From: CAVSQX01 sp963730225
Lineage (GTDB): Bacteria > Planctomycetota > Phycisphaerae > Tepidisphaerales > Tepidisphaeraceae
Assembly (NCBI GenBank): GCA_963730225.1
Contig: CAVSQX010000004.1
Coordinates: 1,798,001 to 1,862,000, forward strand
Reading direction: 5' to 3'
DNA length: 64,000 bases
Shown here: in pieces, positions 1-10,437 of the stretch
Numbering within the stretch: the first letter of the stretch is position 1
How the letters are laid out: each line of letters starts with the position of its first letter
The notes under the pieces: model-generated
The model's database searches: none
The model's input: only the letters and a program-made list of their open reading frames with translations
Told to the model about the DNA's origin: nothing
Program-made: the position numbers and the translations under genes

Positions 1-330
1 TCCGCTCGCTCCCGTTGCCAGGCTCCAGAGCAGAACGCCGCATCCGACCAGCAGCCACCGCGACGTGCGATCGGCGAGAAATCCGAAGATCGGCGCGAGA
101 ATCATGTACGCAAAAAAGAACGCGCTGCCGAGCGAGCCCATTTTCGCCAGCGTGGCCGGAGTGGAGGAATTGCCAAAAAAATCCTTAGTGATGAGCGGCT
201 CGACGGCGGCGAGGACCTGGCGATCGATGTAATTGAACAGATTGATCAGCAGCAGAAGAATCAGCGAGAGCCGTGCGCCCGCCAGCGGAGCGCTGGGAGC
301 GCCGCGGTCATCCGAGGAGGCTGGAATCAT
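1..330 (-). CDS. MFS transporter, partial (N-terminal part)
   Basis: The frame reads off the left edge, so only the first 110 residues are present. After a short polar start (MIPASSDDRG) comes a hydrophobic helix containing NLFNYIDRQVLAAVEP, a loop, a second helix around AYMILAPIFGFLADR and the start of a third. The conserved ADRTSRW loop between helices 2 and 3 is the family's typical signature. The NYIDRQ motif fits the Spinster-like branch of the major facilitator superfamily, whose members export lipids or organic anions; the substrate cannot be told. ATG at 328-330 is the only nearby start and no clear ribosome site precedes it. It lies downstream of msrA on the same strand with a 45-base gap. 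Confidence 0.8.
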   Translation of the reverse strand, partial: MIPASSDDRGAPSAPLAGARLSLILLLLINLFNYIDRQVLAAVEPLITKDFFGNSSTPATLAKMGSLGSAFFFAYMILAPIFGFLADRTSRWLLVGCGVLLWSLATGASG

Positions 331-375
331 CGGCGGGAATGATCGCGGGCGGGTCGTCGGAATGCAATCGGCCGA

Positions 376-1089
376 TTATTGATCCGAATCCGCCGGGGCC
401 GTCGTCGGGGGTTTGACCTTGTCGGCGAATTTTTCGCGCACCTTCGCCACCTTGGGCAATCCCTCCCGCATGATGTACGGATTGTGCAGATGGCAGACCA
501 GATATTTCTGGTGGTAATCCTCGGCGGGATAAAACGCATCGGGCTTGAGCGGTTCGAGCGTCGTCACGATCGGATCGGGAAAAACTCCCGCGGCGTCGAG
601 CTGCTTGATATACGCCTCGGCCACTTTTTTCTGATCGTCGTTCTCATAAAAAATCGTCGAGCGATATTGCGTGCCGGCATCGGGGCCCTGGCGATCCTTG
701 GTCGTTGGATCGATCACGGTGAACAGCACACGAAGAAGCTGGCCGTAGGTGATCTTGCTCGGATCGTACGTGATCTTGACCGATTCGGCGTGGCCGGTGG
801 TGCCGGTGCAGACGGTTTCGTAATCCGCCGTCGCTTTGGAGCCGCCCGCATACCCGCTGACGGCGGTTTTCACGCCGTCGAGCTGATCGAAAACGCCTTC
901 GACGCACCAGAAACATCCGCCGGCGAAGACCGCGGTGTGAAGCTCGCCGGACTTGGGGTTTTGATCGGTCTGAAGATCGACCGCCGGAGCAGGCAGATCG
1001 GCGGCTCGAGAAGATTTATCGGCGCATCCGAAAAGATTGGCCAATGCCATAAGAATCGCTCCAAAGCAAAATGTCTTTGTGGACCTCAC
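376..1089 (-). CDS. msrA: Peptide methionine sulfoxide reductase A, lipoprotein form
   Basis: It reduces methionine-S-sulfoxide in oxidised proteins. The GCFWC active-site motif is at residues 58-62, with Cys59 as nucleophile, followed by conserved blocks GYAGG, YETVCTG, GHAE and the C-terminal AEDYHQKYL. I chose the GTG at 1087-1089 because it gives a clean lipoprotein signal (MRSTKTF, hydrophobic core, then LFGC with Cys22). An ATG at 1128 adds 13 residues that blur the signal, and an ATG at 1050 would cut it short. The product is thus probably anchored outside the cytoplasmic membrane and repairs exported proteins. The tail KPPTTAPADSDQ is a low-complexity linker of a type repeated in other exported proteins here. 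Length (237 aa) is normal for MsrA plus a lipobox. Confidence 0.93.
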   Translation of the reverse strand: MRSTKTFCFGAILMALANLFGCADKSSRAADLPAPAVDLQTDQNPKSGELHTAVFAGGCFWCVEGVFDQLDGVKTAVSGYAGGSKATADYETVCTGTTGHAESVKITYDPSKITYGQLLRVLFTVIDPTTKDRQGPDAGTQYRSTIFYENDDQKKVAEAYIKQLDAAGVFPDPIVTTLEPLKPDAFYPAEDYHQKYLVCHLHNPYIMREGLPKVAKVREKFADKVKPPTTAPADSDQ

Positions 1090-1131
1090 TGGGACAATAA
1101 TAGCGCGCTGAGCGGCAAAAGCCGGCAAGCA

Positions 1132-1861
1132 TTACCTGCGCAGATTTGCAAACGGAAGCGATCCGCGCATCCGGCGGAATTCGTCGAGTAGACGTTTCTC
1201 AACATCGCGGGGCTTCTCATCAAGTACCTGGGCGCCAACGAATGAACATCTGTCGATAATTTCGCAACTGCCATATCAATCGACCACCCCAATGGCCCAC
1301 GTTCTTGCCAAGCCCAAATCGCATGTATTCACGAAGGCGCTGTTGGAGACCGCCCACTCCGTCCCCCAGACCAACGTATAAAATCGATGCGTCTTCAATC
1401 CAATTCTTCCGTAGGACCTCTGCGGCAACCGAAGGATCTTTCCCCTTGTGCCATCCACCAACACTTTTGGCTAAAAAACTTGGCTTTTGGCGAGTCGGTC
1501 GAAGAACGACATAAACCCCTGCGTCGGTCGGCACCGCAGAACAACGGGTCCGCTGGAGCGTCTCAATACTAACCAGCGAAGAGAACCCGGACAGATCGAT
1601 ACCATCCACGTGCTCGACAAATAAAGCGTCCAAATCGCTTTCGGAAACAGTTTCCCCACGCTTTACCTGCGCTCGTGCGCGATGAATTGATTCGATAAAT
1701 TCTGCGCTGCGTTCGCGCGAATACCATTCAGCGTCGTCGTCATCAAAAGGCATAACCAATGCGACTGCATGGCCGCCCTTCAACACTAGAACTTCTTCCT
1801 CGCCGGCCGTCGGCAATAACTCGCGCGCTGACGAATGGTTAGTAAGCCGTATTGTTTTCAT
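1132..1861 (-). CDS. Phd/YefM-like antitoxin fused to a GIY-YIG-like domain (one frameshift)
   Basis: The N-terminus (MKTIRLTNHSSARELL, then VLVLKGGHAVALVMPFDDDDAEW and a helix AEFIESIHRARAQ) has the pattern of Phd/YefM antitoxins. From about residue 90 it continues in frame into a second domain: GVYVVLRP, FLAKSVGGWHKGKDPSV, ILYVGLGDG, LQQRLREY and GHWGGRLIWQL. This matches the GIY-YIG arrangement (GVYVV and YVG strands) of a little-studied family. The visible frame stops early after RWRPGT, but the +1 frame continues with PRDVEKRLLDEF and ends LPFANLRR at TAA 1132-1134, which is the expected family tail. Removing one A from the run at 1260-1262 restores a 242-residue protein. Its ATG overlaps the toxin stop (ATGA), so the two are translationally coupled. 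The fusion itself could be real or created by another indel. Confidence 0.7.
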
Positions 1862-2151
1862 GGCTCAACTTGCGCCGTCAAACTGGAACCCTTCCACAGA
1901 ATGCGCAATACAATCACACGCACTCGTGGCTCGTCCACATTATAATACACTCGAAAGTCGCCAACCCGAAGGCGAAACTCACTCCAGAAAGGCTGAACCA
2001 TTCGCTTTATGCGGCTTCGGCTGACATGCGCCGGAGCGTACGGAAGATGCCGGTGGATCTCATCTCGCACTACTTTGCGATCAAACGGGCGCAGTTGTGC
2101 CAAATCCTCGACGGCCTCAGCCGTGTACTCAATAGCGTACTGACCCGCCAT
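1858..2151 (-). CDS. RelE/ParE-family toxin
   Basis: This 97-residue protein has the RelE/ParE layout: a first strand QYAIEYTAEAVEDL, a basic helix region DRKVVRDEIHRHL, then RIKRMVQPFWSEFRLRVGDFRVYYNVDE and a final strand VIVLRILWKG. The pattern LRVGDFRVYY is highly typical. Family members cleave ribosome-bound mRNA or inhibit gyrase; which applies is not visible. It lies only 22 bases after the rho stop with an AAGGGA ribosome site, so it may be co-transcribed with rho. Its stop codon overlaps the start of the antitoxin-fusion gene, giving the toxin-first order also seen in higBA modules. Confidence 0.85.
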   Translation of the reverse strand: MAGQYAIEYTAEAVEDLAQLRPFDRKVVRDEIHRHLPYAPAHVSRSRIKRMVQPFWSEFRLRVGDFRVYYNVDEPRVRVIVLRILWKGSSLTAQVEP

Positions 2152-2173
2152 CGATTCCCTTGGACTGAGCGAA

Positions 2174-3638
<1,465 letters not shown>

Positions 3639-3899
3639 TTGGCCAGCCTCCAAAAAAGGTGTGGAAAAGTACGTCCTGATGGTGTTGCTTGTACGGTTAT
3701 TGAAACGTGTGTATCGAAGATGCCAGTCGCGGACGAATCCCAGTTGGGAATACATCCGACCCATCACTCTAGGGGCGCTGGCGCTTCAAACTCAATCTCG
3801 ATTTCGCCAGATTGTCATCGAGGAGAATCACTTAGATCCGCATCCGTGTGGACAACGTCATTCCATTTACCCGCCACGGATTTCACCACGTCAACCCAG
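3639..3899. other. Intergenic region between coaE and rho
   Basis: It holds the rho promoter region, which I cannot pinpoint. On the - strand, just past the coaE stop, one frame reads WVDVVKSVAGKWNDVV and, after a stop at about 3818, the same frame reads GEIEIEFEAPAPLE. The residue choice looks coding-like, so a short frameshifted or decayed gene may lie here, but there is no convincing start and I do not call one. Confidence 0.3.
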
Positions 3900-4535
3900 T
3901 CATCGTTTCGAAAGAATTCGGGAAAGTATCTCTCGGACTTGGCCGCGGATTCGCTCCGCTTCGGCAGTGTTGACAATAGTATAATCTGCTATTTTCCGCT
4001 TTTTGTCCAGTGGCGATTGCAGATTTTCTCGCCGACGCAGTTCGTCGGCCGTCCAACCGCGGCTTTGCTGGACGCGCCCCAGCCGAAGCTTTTCCGGGGC
4101 GTCCACCAACACAATGGCATCGGTTTGAGCATACAGACCTGATTCCAAGAGAAGCGGCGTATCCCAAACAAAGGCAATGACTTGCGCTTCATTCGCCGCC
4201 GCCTGCATTTGCCGCTTTCGCGCCGCGTCGATCCAGGGAAACAGCAATTCTTCGAGACGTCTCCGATCGCCTGCGTGATTGAAAATTCGCCCGGCAATCG
4301 CGGAGCGGTCAATCTTGCCGGCGGGCGTAAAAATCTCTTCTCCCCACCAGCTTTGCAGCGTCGAGCGAATCTCCGGATCGTCATAAGCAAGCCGCACCTG
4401 GGCATCGGAATCGATCACCAGGCAACCCTGCTCGCCGAACAGTTTGGCCACAAAGCTCTTCCCGCTGCCGATTCCGCCGACCAGGCCGATGATGGGTTTG
4501 TTGGCAAACATGGCCGGAAAATCAGAATCGCGCAT
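3900..4535 (-). CDS. coaE: Dephospho-CoA kinase
   Basis: It catalyses the last step of coenzyme A synthesis, phosphorylating the 3'-hydroxyl of dephospho-CoA. The P-loop GLVGGIGSGKS follows the first strand, then VIDSDAQVR (the Asp that contacts substrate), the lid region around ELLFPWIDAARKRQ, and DTPLLLESGL and VLVDAPEKLRLGRV, all diagnostic for CoaE. Length (211 aa) is normal. The ATG at 4535 overlaps the end of the rhamnosidase gene by 14 bases; an internal ATG at 4511 would give MFANKPIIGLVGG, which fits most family members equally well, so the start is uncertain by eight residues. Same strand as its neighbours. Confidence 0.95.
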   Translation of the reverse strand: MRDSDFPAMFANKPIIGLVGGIGSGKSFVAKLFGEQGCLVIDSDAQVRLAYDDPEIRSTLQSWWGEEIFTPAGKIDRSAIAGRIFNHAGDRRRLEELLFPWIDAARKRQMQAAANEAQVIAFVWDTPLLLESGLYAQTDAIVLVDAPEKLRLGRVQQSRGWTADELRRRENLQSPLDKKRKIADYTIVNTAEAERIRGQVREILSRILSKR

Positions 4536-7283
4536 TGAACTGATAGCTGCCCGAACCGATTTCGAAAACGGCCAATCCGTTTTTCGCTTCGATGAATTTT
4601 ACCCCGGGAGATTGATCGATTCTCTGACCGCCCTCGCGCACCGAATCGGCGGACTTCGCCGGGACGTAAATTGTGGCGGTGGAGTTGGGCGGAACGACAA
4701 TGTTCCAGGCGAACTGGTTTCCGTCGCGCTGCCATTGGCTGGAAATCATTCCGAAGGGCCCGCGGTGGCTGGCCTTCACGAATTTCAAATCTCCCACGAT
4801 CGTCGGCTTCATGATGATGTGCTTGAACCCCGGCGACCGCGGATCGGATGCGATGCCCGCCAGATTTTCGTACAGCCAGGTCGTCAGATCGCCCACGAGC
4901 ATGACGTGATTCCCGGAATTCATCGCCGGGTCGGCGGTGTTGCCGTTCCACAATTCCCAGATCGTCGTCGCGCCGTGGTCGACCATGTATCCCCAGCTCG
5001 GATACGTTCGCTCCGTGGCCAGTGCGTAGGCGATATCGGGCCGGCCATAATCGCTGAGCACCCGATTCAGCCATTGCCCCCCCACCAGTCCGGTGCCGAC
5101 GTGCATGTGCGTGACGTTCGTGATTTGGTCGACCAGATGATTGAAGACGGCCTGCCGCTGATCGTCGGGGACCATGCCAAACGCCAACGGCAGCACGCTG
5201 GTGGTTTGAGCGCCGTTGTCGTATTGCCCAAGTTTCGTGTTGAGATAGGTTTTGTTCAGCCCGTTCTTCAGCCGCTGAGCCAACGCATTAAAGCGAGCCG
5301 CATCGTCGGGCTTGTTCAGCATTTGGGCGTATCGGTTCATCAGATTCAGGCAGTAATAAAAGTACGTCGTGCCCAGAATCGGCCCGGCCGTCTGGCGGGC
5401 GGGGTCTTTCGTGTGGATCAGCGTCGGATCTTCCGGCGGAACGCACCAGTCGCCGTAGTTGTCGCGCGGCAGAAGATCGTCTTTGATGAAGCTCGACATG
5501 TGGTCGATCCACCGAACCATCTGCGGATAATGCGCGGCGATGATTTGATTATCGCGATATTGATCCAGCATCATTTCCGGCGCGATGATGAACGTGCTGG
5601 GCCAGACGACGTTGTCGTGATACAGCGGCCAGTACGCCGGGCAGACATCGGAGATGCTGCCGTTGTCGAGTTGCGAATCGGCCATGTCGTTGATCCACTT
5701 GGCGTACAGCGCGTGGACGCCAAACAGATACGATTCCCCTTTGCATTCGCACGCCCGGTCGCCCATCCATCCCTGCCGCTCGTCGCGCTGCGGACAATCG
5801 GTCGGAATGCTGCGATAATTTCCGCGAACGCCCCAGACGATGTTGTGATAAATCTGGTTCAGCGTCGGCTGCGAACAGCTGAAATCCCCGGCCGATTCCA
5901 GATCATCCCCCACCACCCGCCCCTGGATCGAATCGAGATTCGGCGTGCCGGGGAAACCGGTTACTTCCACGTATCGAAACCCGTGATACGTGAATCGCGG
6001 CTCCCACACTTCCTCGCCGCCGCCGCGAAGCGTGTAACGATCCGTCGCCTTCGCCCCGCGCAAATTCGCCACATCCAACGTGCCATCCGGAAGCAGCCGC
6101 TCCGCAAAACGCAGCGTGACCGTAGTTCCAGCCGGCCCGGCGACGGTCAGCTTGCACCAGCCGACCATGTTCTGGCCCATGTCGTACACGAACGCGCCCG
6201 GCCTGGGCTGCTTCACAGCGATGGGAGACAGCACATCGGTGACACGAATCGGGGCGATCATCGGCGCAGCCAGCTTGCCCCCGGCGCTTGCACTACGCTC
6301 GCCGACGGCCACGTTGAATCGTCGAATCCCGGCTCCGCCCAGCCGCGAAATTCCTTGCGGGCATCGTAATCTTCTCCGTCGTATTCGTTGTTGGCCAGGA
6401 TCGGCCCGTCGGTGCTGAGCTTCCAGGAGCTATCGCTGATGACTTGGTCGCTGCTGCCGTCGGCATAGTCGATTCGCATCTTGAGCAGCAGCTTCGGATA
6501 TCCGTATGACACGGTGTTGCCCGAGCGCGGGGCCCAGAATCGCCCATTGCCCAGCACGACGCCGATCGCATTTTGCCCACTGTGGATCGAGCCGGTCAGA
6601 TCGTAGGTGAGATAAAAAACCCGCTTCGTGTAATCGCTCAGCGCCGGAGAAAGCACCGCATCGCCGACCTTTTGTCCGTTCAGATACAATTCCGAAAGCC
6701 CAAGCCCCGAAAAATAAACCGTCGCCCGGTGAATCGGCTTCTCGACGACGAATTCCTTCCGCAGCCATCGTGCCGACAGCCGACGAAGCTCCGGATGCGG
6801 GCCATTCACGTCGCTGGAATTTGTCGTCGGAATCGGCTTCTCGTCTTTTCCGATCCACTGCGCCGTCCAATCGGCCGGCGACAGCAATCCCATCGACCAC
6901 ACGGCCGCATCGCTCCACGGGCTTGGCTGCTGATCCTTATCCCAGACACGCACTTTCCAAAACATCCGCTGCCCGCTGGCCAGCGCCGGCCCGCCGTACG
7001 GCACCTCGACGGATTGATCCGACAGAATTCGCTGGCTGTCCCACAGGTCGCCCCGATCCGCCGACAAATTCTCAACCGACGATGCCGCCAGAATCTCATA
7101 CGCGCTCTGCCGCTGCCCGCGCTGCGATCCGCGCATCTCCCACGAGAGATTCGGCGCAACCGAATCGATCCCCAGCGGATCGTTCAACGATTCACAGCGC
7201 AGCACGCCCGGCGGCTCGGCGGCGGCGACGATCATCGGAAACACCAAAAACGACAACAGCGCAAGAGCGATGGAATTCTTCAT
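4522..7283 (-). CDS. Alpha-L-rhamnosidase, GH78 (one frameshift)
   Basis: It removes terminal alpha-L-rhamnose from plant or algal polysaccharides. After a signal peptide (MKNSIALALLSFLVFPMIVAAAE) come the Ig-like N-terminal domain (LRCESLNDPLGID..PNLSWEM), the carbohydrate-binding domain with YFSGLGLSELYLNG, a second beta domain and the (alpha/alpha)6 barrel with TDCPQRDERQGWMGD, which carries the catalytic acid region, and the GATTIWELWNG block of GH78. Two overlapping frames meet at a C5 run (6278-6282); one extra base there joins them into 920 residues reading VVQAPGGKLAAPMIAP. The ATG at 7281-7283 is preferred because it begins the signal peptide directly; a TTG at 7310 overlaps the stop of the VOC gene. 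Enzyme is probably secreted. Confidence 0.92.
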
Positions 7284-7306
7284 TGGATTGATCGCCGGAA
7301 TGATAC

Positions 7307-7759
7307 TCAACCGATCGGCCGATACTCAATCAACTCGATCCAGTTCCCCGCCGGATCGAGCAGCAGCAGGCTTTCGTACCCCGGCGTCAGCCCGCGCTGG
7401 CGAATGTATTCGATTTCCTCCTCGATGAGCTTGTGCTCCGCCTCCGCCAGCGACATCACCTCAATCCCCTGCGGCCGCAGCGTGTCACGCTCGATCTGCG
7501 AATCTTCGACGATCTGAAATCGCAACCGAAAATTCTCCGCCCGATAAACCACTGTCCCGCTCCCCCCCGCCGCTGTATCGCGCTCGAACTGCCACAACCT
7601 CACATAAAACTCATCCAACTCCTTCTCAATCCCCCCCGGCGTCACCAGCCGCACATCGTCCACGGCGATCAACTTCACCGGCAACGGCTCCTCCATCCGC
7701 CGCCGGCGATCCTCGACCGCGTCAAAGCCCGAAGATGGTTCTAGTTCCAGAGGTTCCAT
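7307..7759 (-). CDS. Glyoxalase/VOC-superfamily protein
   Basis: The 150-residue protein ends with LLLLDPAGNWIELIEYRPIG, the classic last strand of a VOC (vicinal oxygen chelate) module with its metal-ligand Glu. The first module is VKLIAVDDVRLVTPGGIEKELDEFY, with RFQIVED in between, so it carries one full betaalphabetabetabeta pair. Members include dioxygenases, glyoxalase I and resistance proteins; the substrate is unknown. The ATG at 7757-7759 is preferred over a TTG at 7783. It precedes the rhamnosidase by 23 bases on the same strand and may share its transcript. It faces the divergent LEPR surface-protein gene. Confidence 0.78.
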   Translation of the reverse strand: MEPLELEPSSGFDAVEDRRRRMEEPLPVKLIAVDDVRLVTPGGIEKELDEFYVRLWQFERDTAAGGSGTVVYRAENFRLRFQIVEDSQIERDTLRPQGIEVMSLAEAEHKLIEEEIEYIRQRGLTPGYESLLLLDPAGNWIELIEYRPIG

Positions 7760-7784
7760 GGTCGATCGGACCCGATTCCCCAAA

Positions 7785-7815
7785 TTGTACCGCCATCATC
7801 GCATGTTGGTATAAT
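7785..7815 (+). promoter_or_regulatory. Sigma-70-type promoter for the LEPR surface protein
   Basis: A perfect TATAAT (7810-7815) follows TTGTAC (7785-7790) with a 19-base spacer, slightly long. The resulting leader of about 36 bases contains GGGAGGA before the GTG start at 7858. Confidence 0.55.
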
Positions 7816-7857
7816 AGAAGCCCTCATCACGCGATCCCGCGCCGGGAGGAACTGGGC

Positions 7858-10404
7858 GTGTTCAGAAAAAATCGTAAAGGCGTAGCGGCCGGAAGCGGGC
7901 CGTCGCAGGCGGAAGGCCTGGAACCGCGGACGCTCCTCTCGGCGGTCGTTTTCCAATCCCCGCAGACCCTCGCAACCGTCGCTAATTCGGCATCGGTGGT
8001 GACCGCGGACGTCAACGGCGACGGCAAACCGGACATTGTCTTTCTGACCCATTCGACAGGCGATCAAGCCACCATCGGTGAAGTGGGGGTGATGCTCGGC
8101 AACGGCGATGGAACGTTCCAGGCTCCCACATTTTATCCCACCGCGACATGGGAGCCGACGGCCATCGCTGTGGCGGACGTCAATGGCGATCACAAACCCG
8201 ACCTGATTATCTCCGGCAACAATGTTGGAGATGGCAGTCCCACCTATCTGAGCCTGCTGCTGGGCAACGGCGACGGGACGTTTCAACCGGCCCAGTCAAT
8301 CGCCGTGGGCAGTTCAGAGAGCGATGTGGCCGTCGCCGATCTGAACGGCGATGGGAAAATGGATCTGGTCGTCGTGACGAATCCATTTCCAACGGGAAAC
8401 GGGGCCATCGACGTGCTGCTGGGCAACGGCGACGGAACCTTTCAATCACCGCTAAGCTATTCGGTGGGCAAGGACGCCGCCTCCGTTGCGGTGGCCGACG
8501 TCAACGGCGACGGAAACCTCGACCTGGTCGTAGCCAATTCCGGCGATCAGACTATCGGACTGCTCATGGGCAACGGCGACGGGACATTCCAGAGCGAGCG
8601 GACGTACACCGTCGACTACGAACCGGAATCGGTAGCTGTCGCTGACGTGAACGGCGACGGCAAGCCGGACCTGATAGTAACGACTTCGGGGTTTCTTCCT
8701 CCGTCGCCCGTGGGCAACGTCAGCGTGCTGCTAGGCAATGGCGATGGGACGTTCCAAGCTCCGCAAACTTACGCTGCCGGCATAGGGCCCTTATCGGTGG
8801 TTGTCGCCGATTTGAACGGCGACGGTAAACCCGATTTGGTGGTGACCGATTACGGCCTCGATGACGATTACGGCGATACCGTCAGCGTGTTAGTGGGCAA
8901 CGGCGATGGCACGTTCCAAGCCGCACAAAGCTTCATCACAACCGATCAGCCCGGTTCAGTCGCCGTCGCTGATTTCAACGGCGATGGAAAGGCCGATCTG
9001 GTCGTGGCCGGCAACGAACTGAGCCTATTGCTCGGCGGCGTCGCATCGACAACCACCGTTTCCACCGCCAGCGCCCCAACAACTGCCGGTGACGAGGTTG
9101 TGCTTTCGGCCGGGGTCACCGGCGACCAGAGCACGCCCACCGGCACGGTACAGTTTTTCCAGGACGGCGTCGCGCTGGGCGCACCCGTCGAACTTTCCGG
9201 CGCAATGGCCGAGCTGACCACGACATCGCTGGCGATCGGAGACGACGCCATCACCGCACGATATAGCGGCGATTCCACGTATTCCGCCAGCACTTCCCAG
9301 CCACTGACACACTTCGTGAATCCGTTCACCGATGTTTCAGCCGTGCTGGGTGCCACCGTGCCGTCAACGGTAATCGCCGGGACCAAGCTGCGCATCAAGG
9401 GACCGCTGACCCTGCACGCCGGCGCTACCGCCGTGCACGGAAATGCCAACACGCGAATCTTGTTATCCCCCGACGAATCCGCGGCCGACAGCGTCTTCAC
9501 GTTCGACGACAGAAACGAGACGGTGAATTTGCGGGCCGGACGATCGAAGAACTTTCCGCTTCAGGTCTCCAAGTCCATTCCTGCCGCCGTGTCGGCGGGA
9601 ATTTATCGTGTACTGATTGAGTTGACGGACACGGTCGGCGTGGTCAGCACGACCGATTCGGGCCAATCGCTGGTAGTCGTTGCACCCGTCGTGGACTTGA
9701 CCGCTTCGTTCGTCAAGCCACCGACGACCGTACGCGCCGGCAAGGCCTTTCGAGCGATGGTTTTGGTCACCAACACCTCCGAGGCGAACGTTCCGGCCAT
9801 CGGCCTGTCGTTTGTCGCCCTTTACAACTCCCCCGATGGCCAACTTGCCGACGCGACGTTCGTTACCGAACTCCACCGATTCTTCAATCTTCCGCCCGGC
9901 AAGAGCAAACGCATTTCATTCACGGATTCCATCACTGCGTCAACGAACCTGCTGGCCGACGTTGATCCAAACAACGCGGTTTTTCCCAACGACATCAATC
10001 CGGCCAATAACATCGTCACCACGCCGGTGAATCTCTTTGTGCCACAGGTGGACATCACCGGCTCGTTTCTGCATGTGCCGACATCCGTCTCTCCCGCCTC
10101 CCCCTTCAAGGTCGTATTCCTCGTCAGCAACTCAACAGCCGCCAACGTGGCTGCCATCGGGCTCTTGCCCTACGAAGTCGAAACTTCCCCCGACGGCCTG
10201 ACTTCCGACGCGGTTCCACTGCTGTTTGGGAGCAAGCAGATCAACCTCCCGCCCGGCGGCATGACGCGCGTCACCGTCACGCTTTCCATTGATTCTCCCG
10301 TCTTTCTGATGGTCAATCTCGATCCCGACCAGAGCGCGTTTCCCAACGACATCGACCCGGCAAATAATATCCTGAACTGGCCGAACGCGATTCAGATCGG
10401 CTGA
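7858..10404 (+). CDS. FG-GAP/VCBS repeat surface protein with planctomycetal LEPR motif
   Basis: The 848-residue protein starts with a basic stretch and the motif GLEPRTLLSA (residues 20-29), a planctomycete-specific N-terminal sorting motif found on cell-surface proteins. Seven FG-GAP-like repeats follow, each ending DxNGDGKxDLVV with the calcium-binding loop GNGDGTFQ, forming a beta-propeller (about residues 35-390). Then come an Ig-like bacterial domain (TVSTASAPTTAGDEVVLSAGV..GTVQFFQDG), and at least two CARDB-like repeats beginning VDLTASFVKPP and VDITGSFLHVP. GTG at 7858 is chosen because GGGAGGA lies eight bases upstream and because it puts the LEPR motif at its usual distance; an open frame upstream is probably untranslated. 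It likely binds ligands or glycans at the cell surface. It is followed by an esterase after 33 bases. Confidence 0.85.
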   Translation: MFRKNRKGVAAGSGPSQAEGLEPRTLLSAVVFQSPQTLATVANSASVVTADVNGDGKPDIVFLTHSTGDQATIGEVGVMLGNGDGTFQAPTFYPTATWEPTAIAVADVNGDHKPDLIISGNNVGDGSPTYLSLLLGNGDGTFQPAQSIAVGSSESDVAVADLNGDGKMDLVVVTNPFPTGNGAIDVLLGNGDGTFQSPLSYSVGKDAASVAVADVNGDGNLDLVVANSGDQTIGLLMGNGDGTFQSERTYTVDYEPESVAVADVNGDGKPDLIVTTSGFLPPSPVGNVSVLLGNGDGTFQAPQTYAAGIGPLSVVVADLNGDGKPDLVVTDYGLDDDYGDTVSVLVGNGDGTFQAAQSFITTDQPGSVAVADFNGDGKADLVVAGNELSLLLGGVASTTTVSTASAPTTAGDEVVLSAGVTGDQSTPTGTVQFFQDGVALGAPVELSGAMAELTTTSLAIGDDAITARYSGDSTYSASTSQPLTHFVNPFTDVSAVLGATVPSTVIAGTKLRIKGPLTLHAGATAVHGNANTRILLSPDESAADSVFTFDDRNETVNLRAGRSKNFPLQVSKSIPAAVSAGIYRVLIELTDTVGVVSTTDSGQSLVVVAPVVDLTASFVKPPTTVRAGKAFRAMVLVTNTSEANVPAIGLSFVALYNSPDGQLADATFVTELHRFFNLPPGKSKRISFTDSITASTNLLADVDPNNAVFPNDINPANNIVTTPVNLFVPQVDITGSFLHVPTSVSPASPFKVVFLVSNSTAANVAAIGLLPYEVETSPDGLTSDAVPLLFGSKQINLPPGGMTRVTVTLSIDSPVFLMVNLDPDQSAFPNDIDPANNILNWPNAIQIG

Positions 10405-10437
10405 TCGGCGGCCAAAAAGTTGTAACGGAGGAATCAG

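Noticed and set aside
3850..3860. TGTGGACAA as a DnaA box marking an origin
   Set aside because: It is solitary with one mismatch and lies between coaE and rho without other origin features.
4444..6369. Long open frame of 641 codons on the + strand
   Set aside because: It lies wholly opposite the conserved rhamnosidase and coaE and has Arg/His-rich, non-protein-like content.
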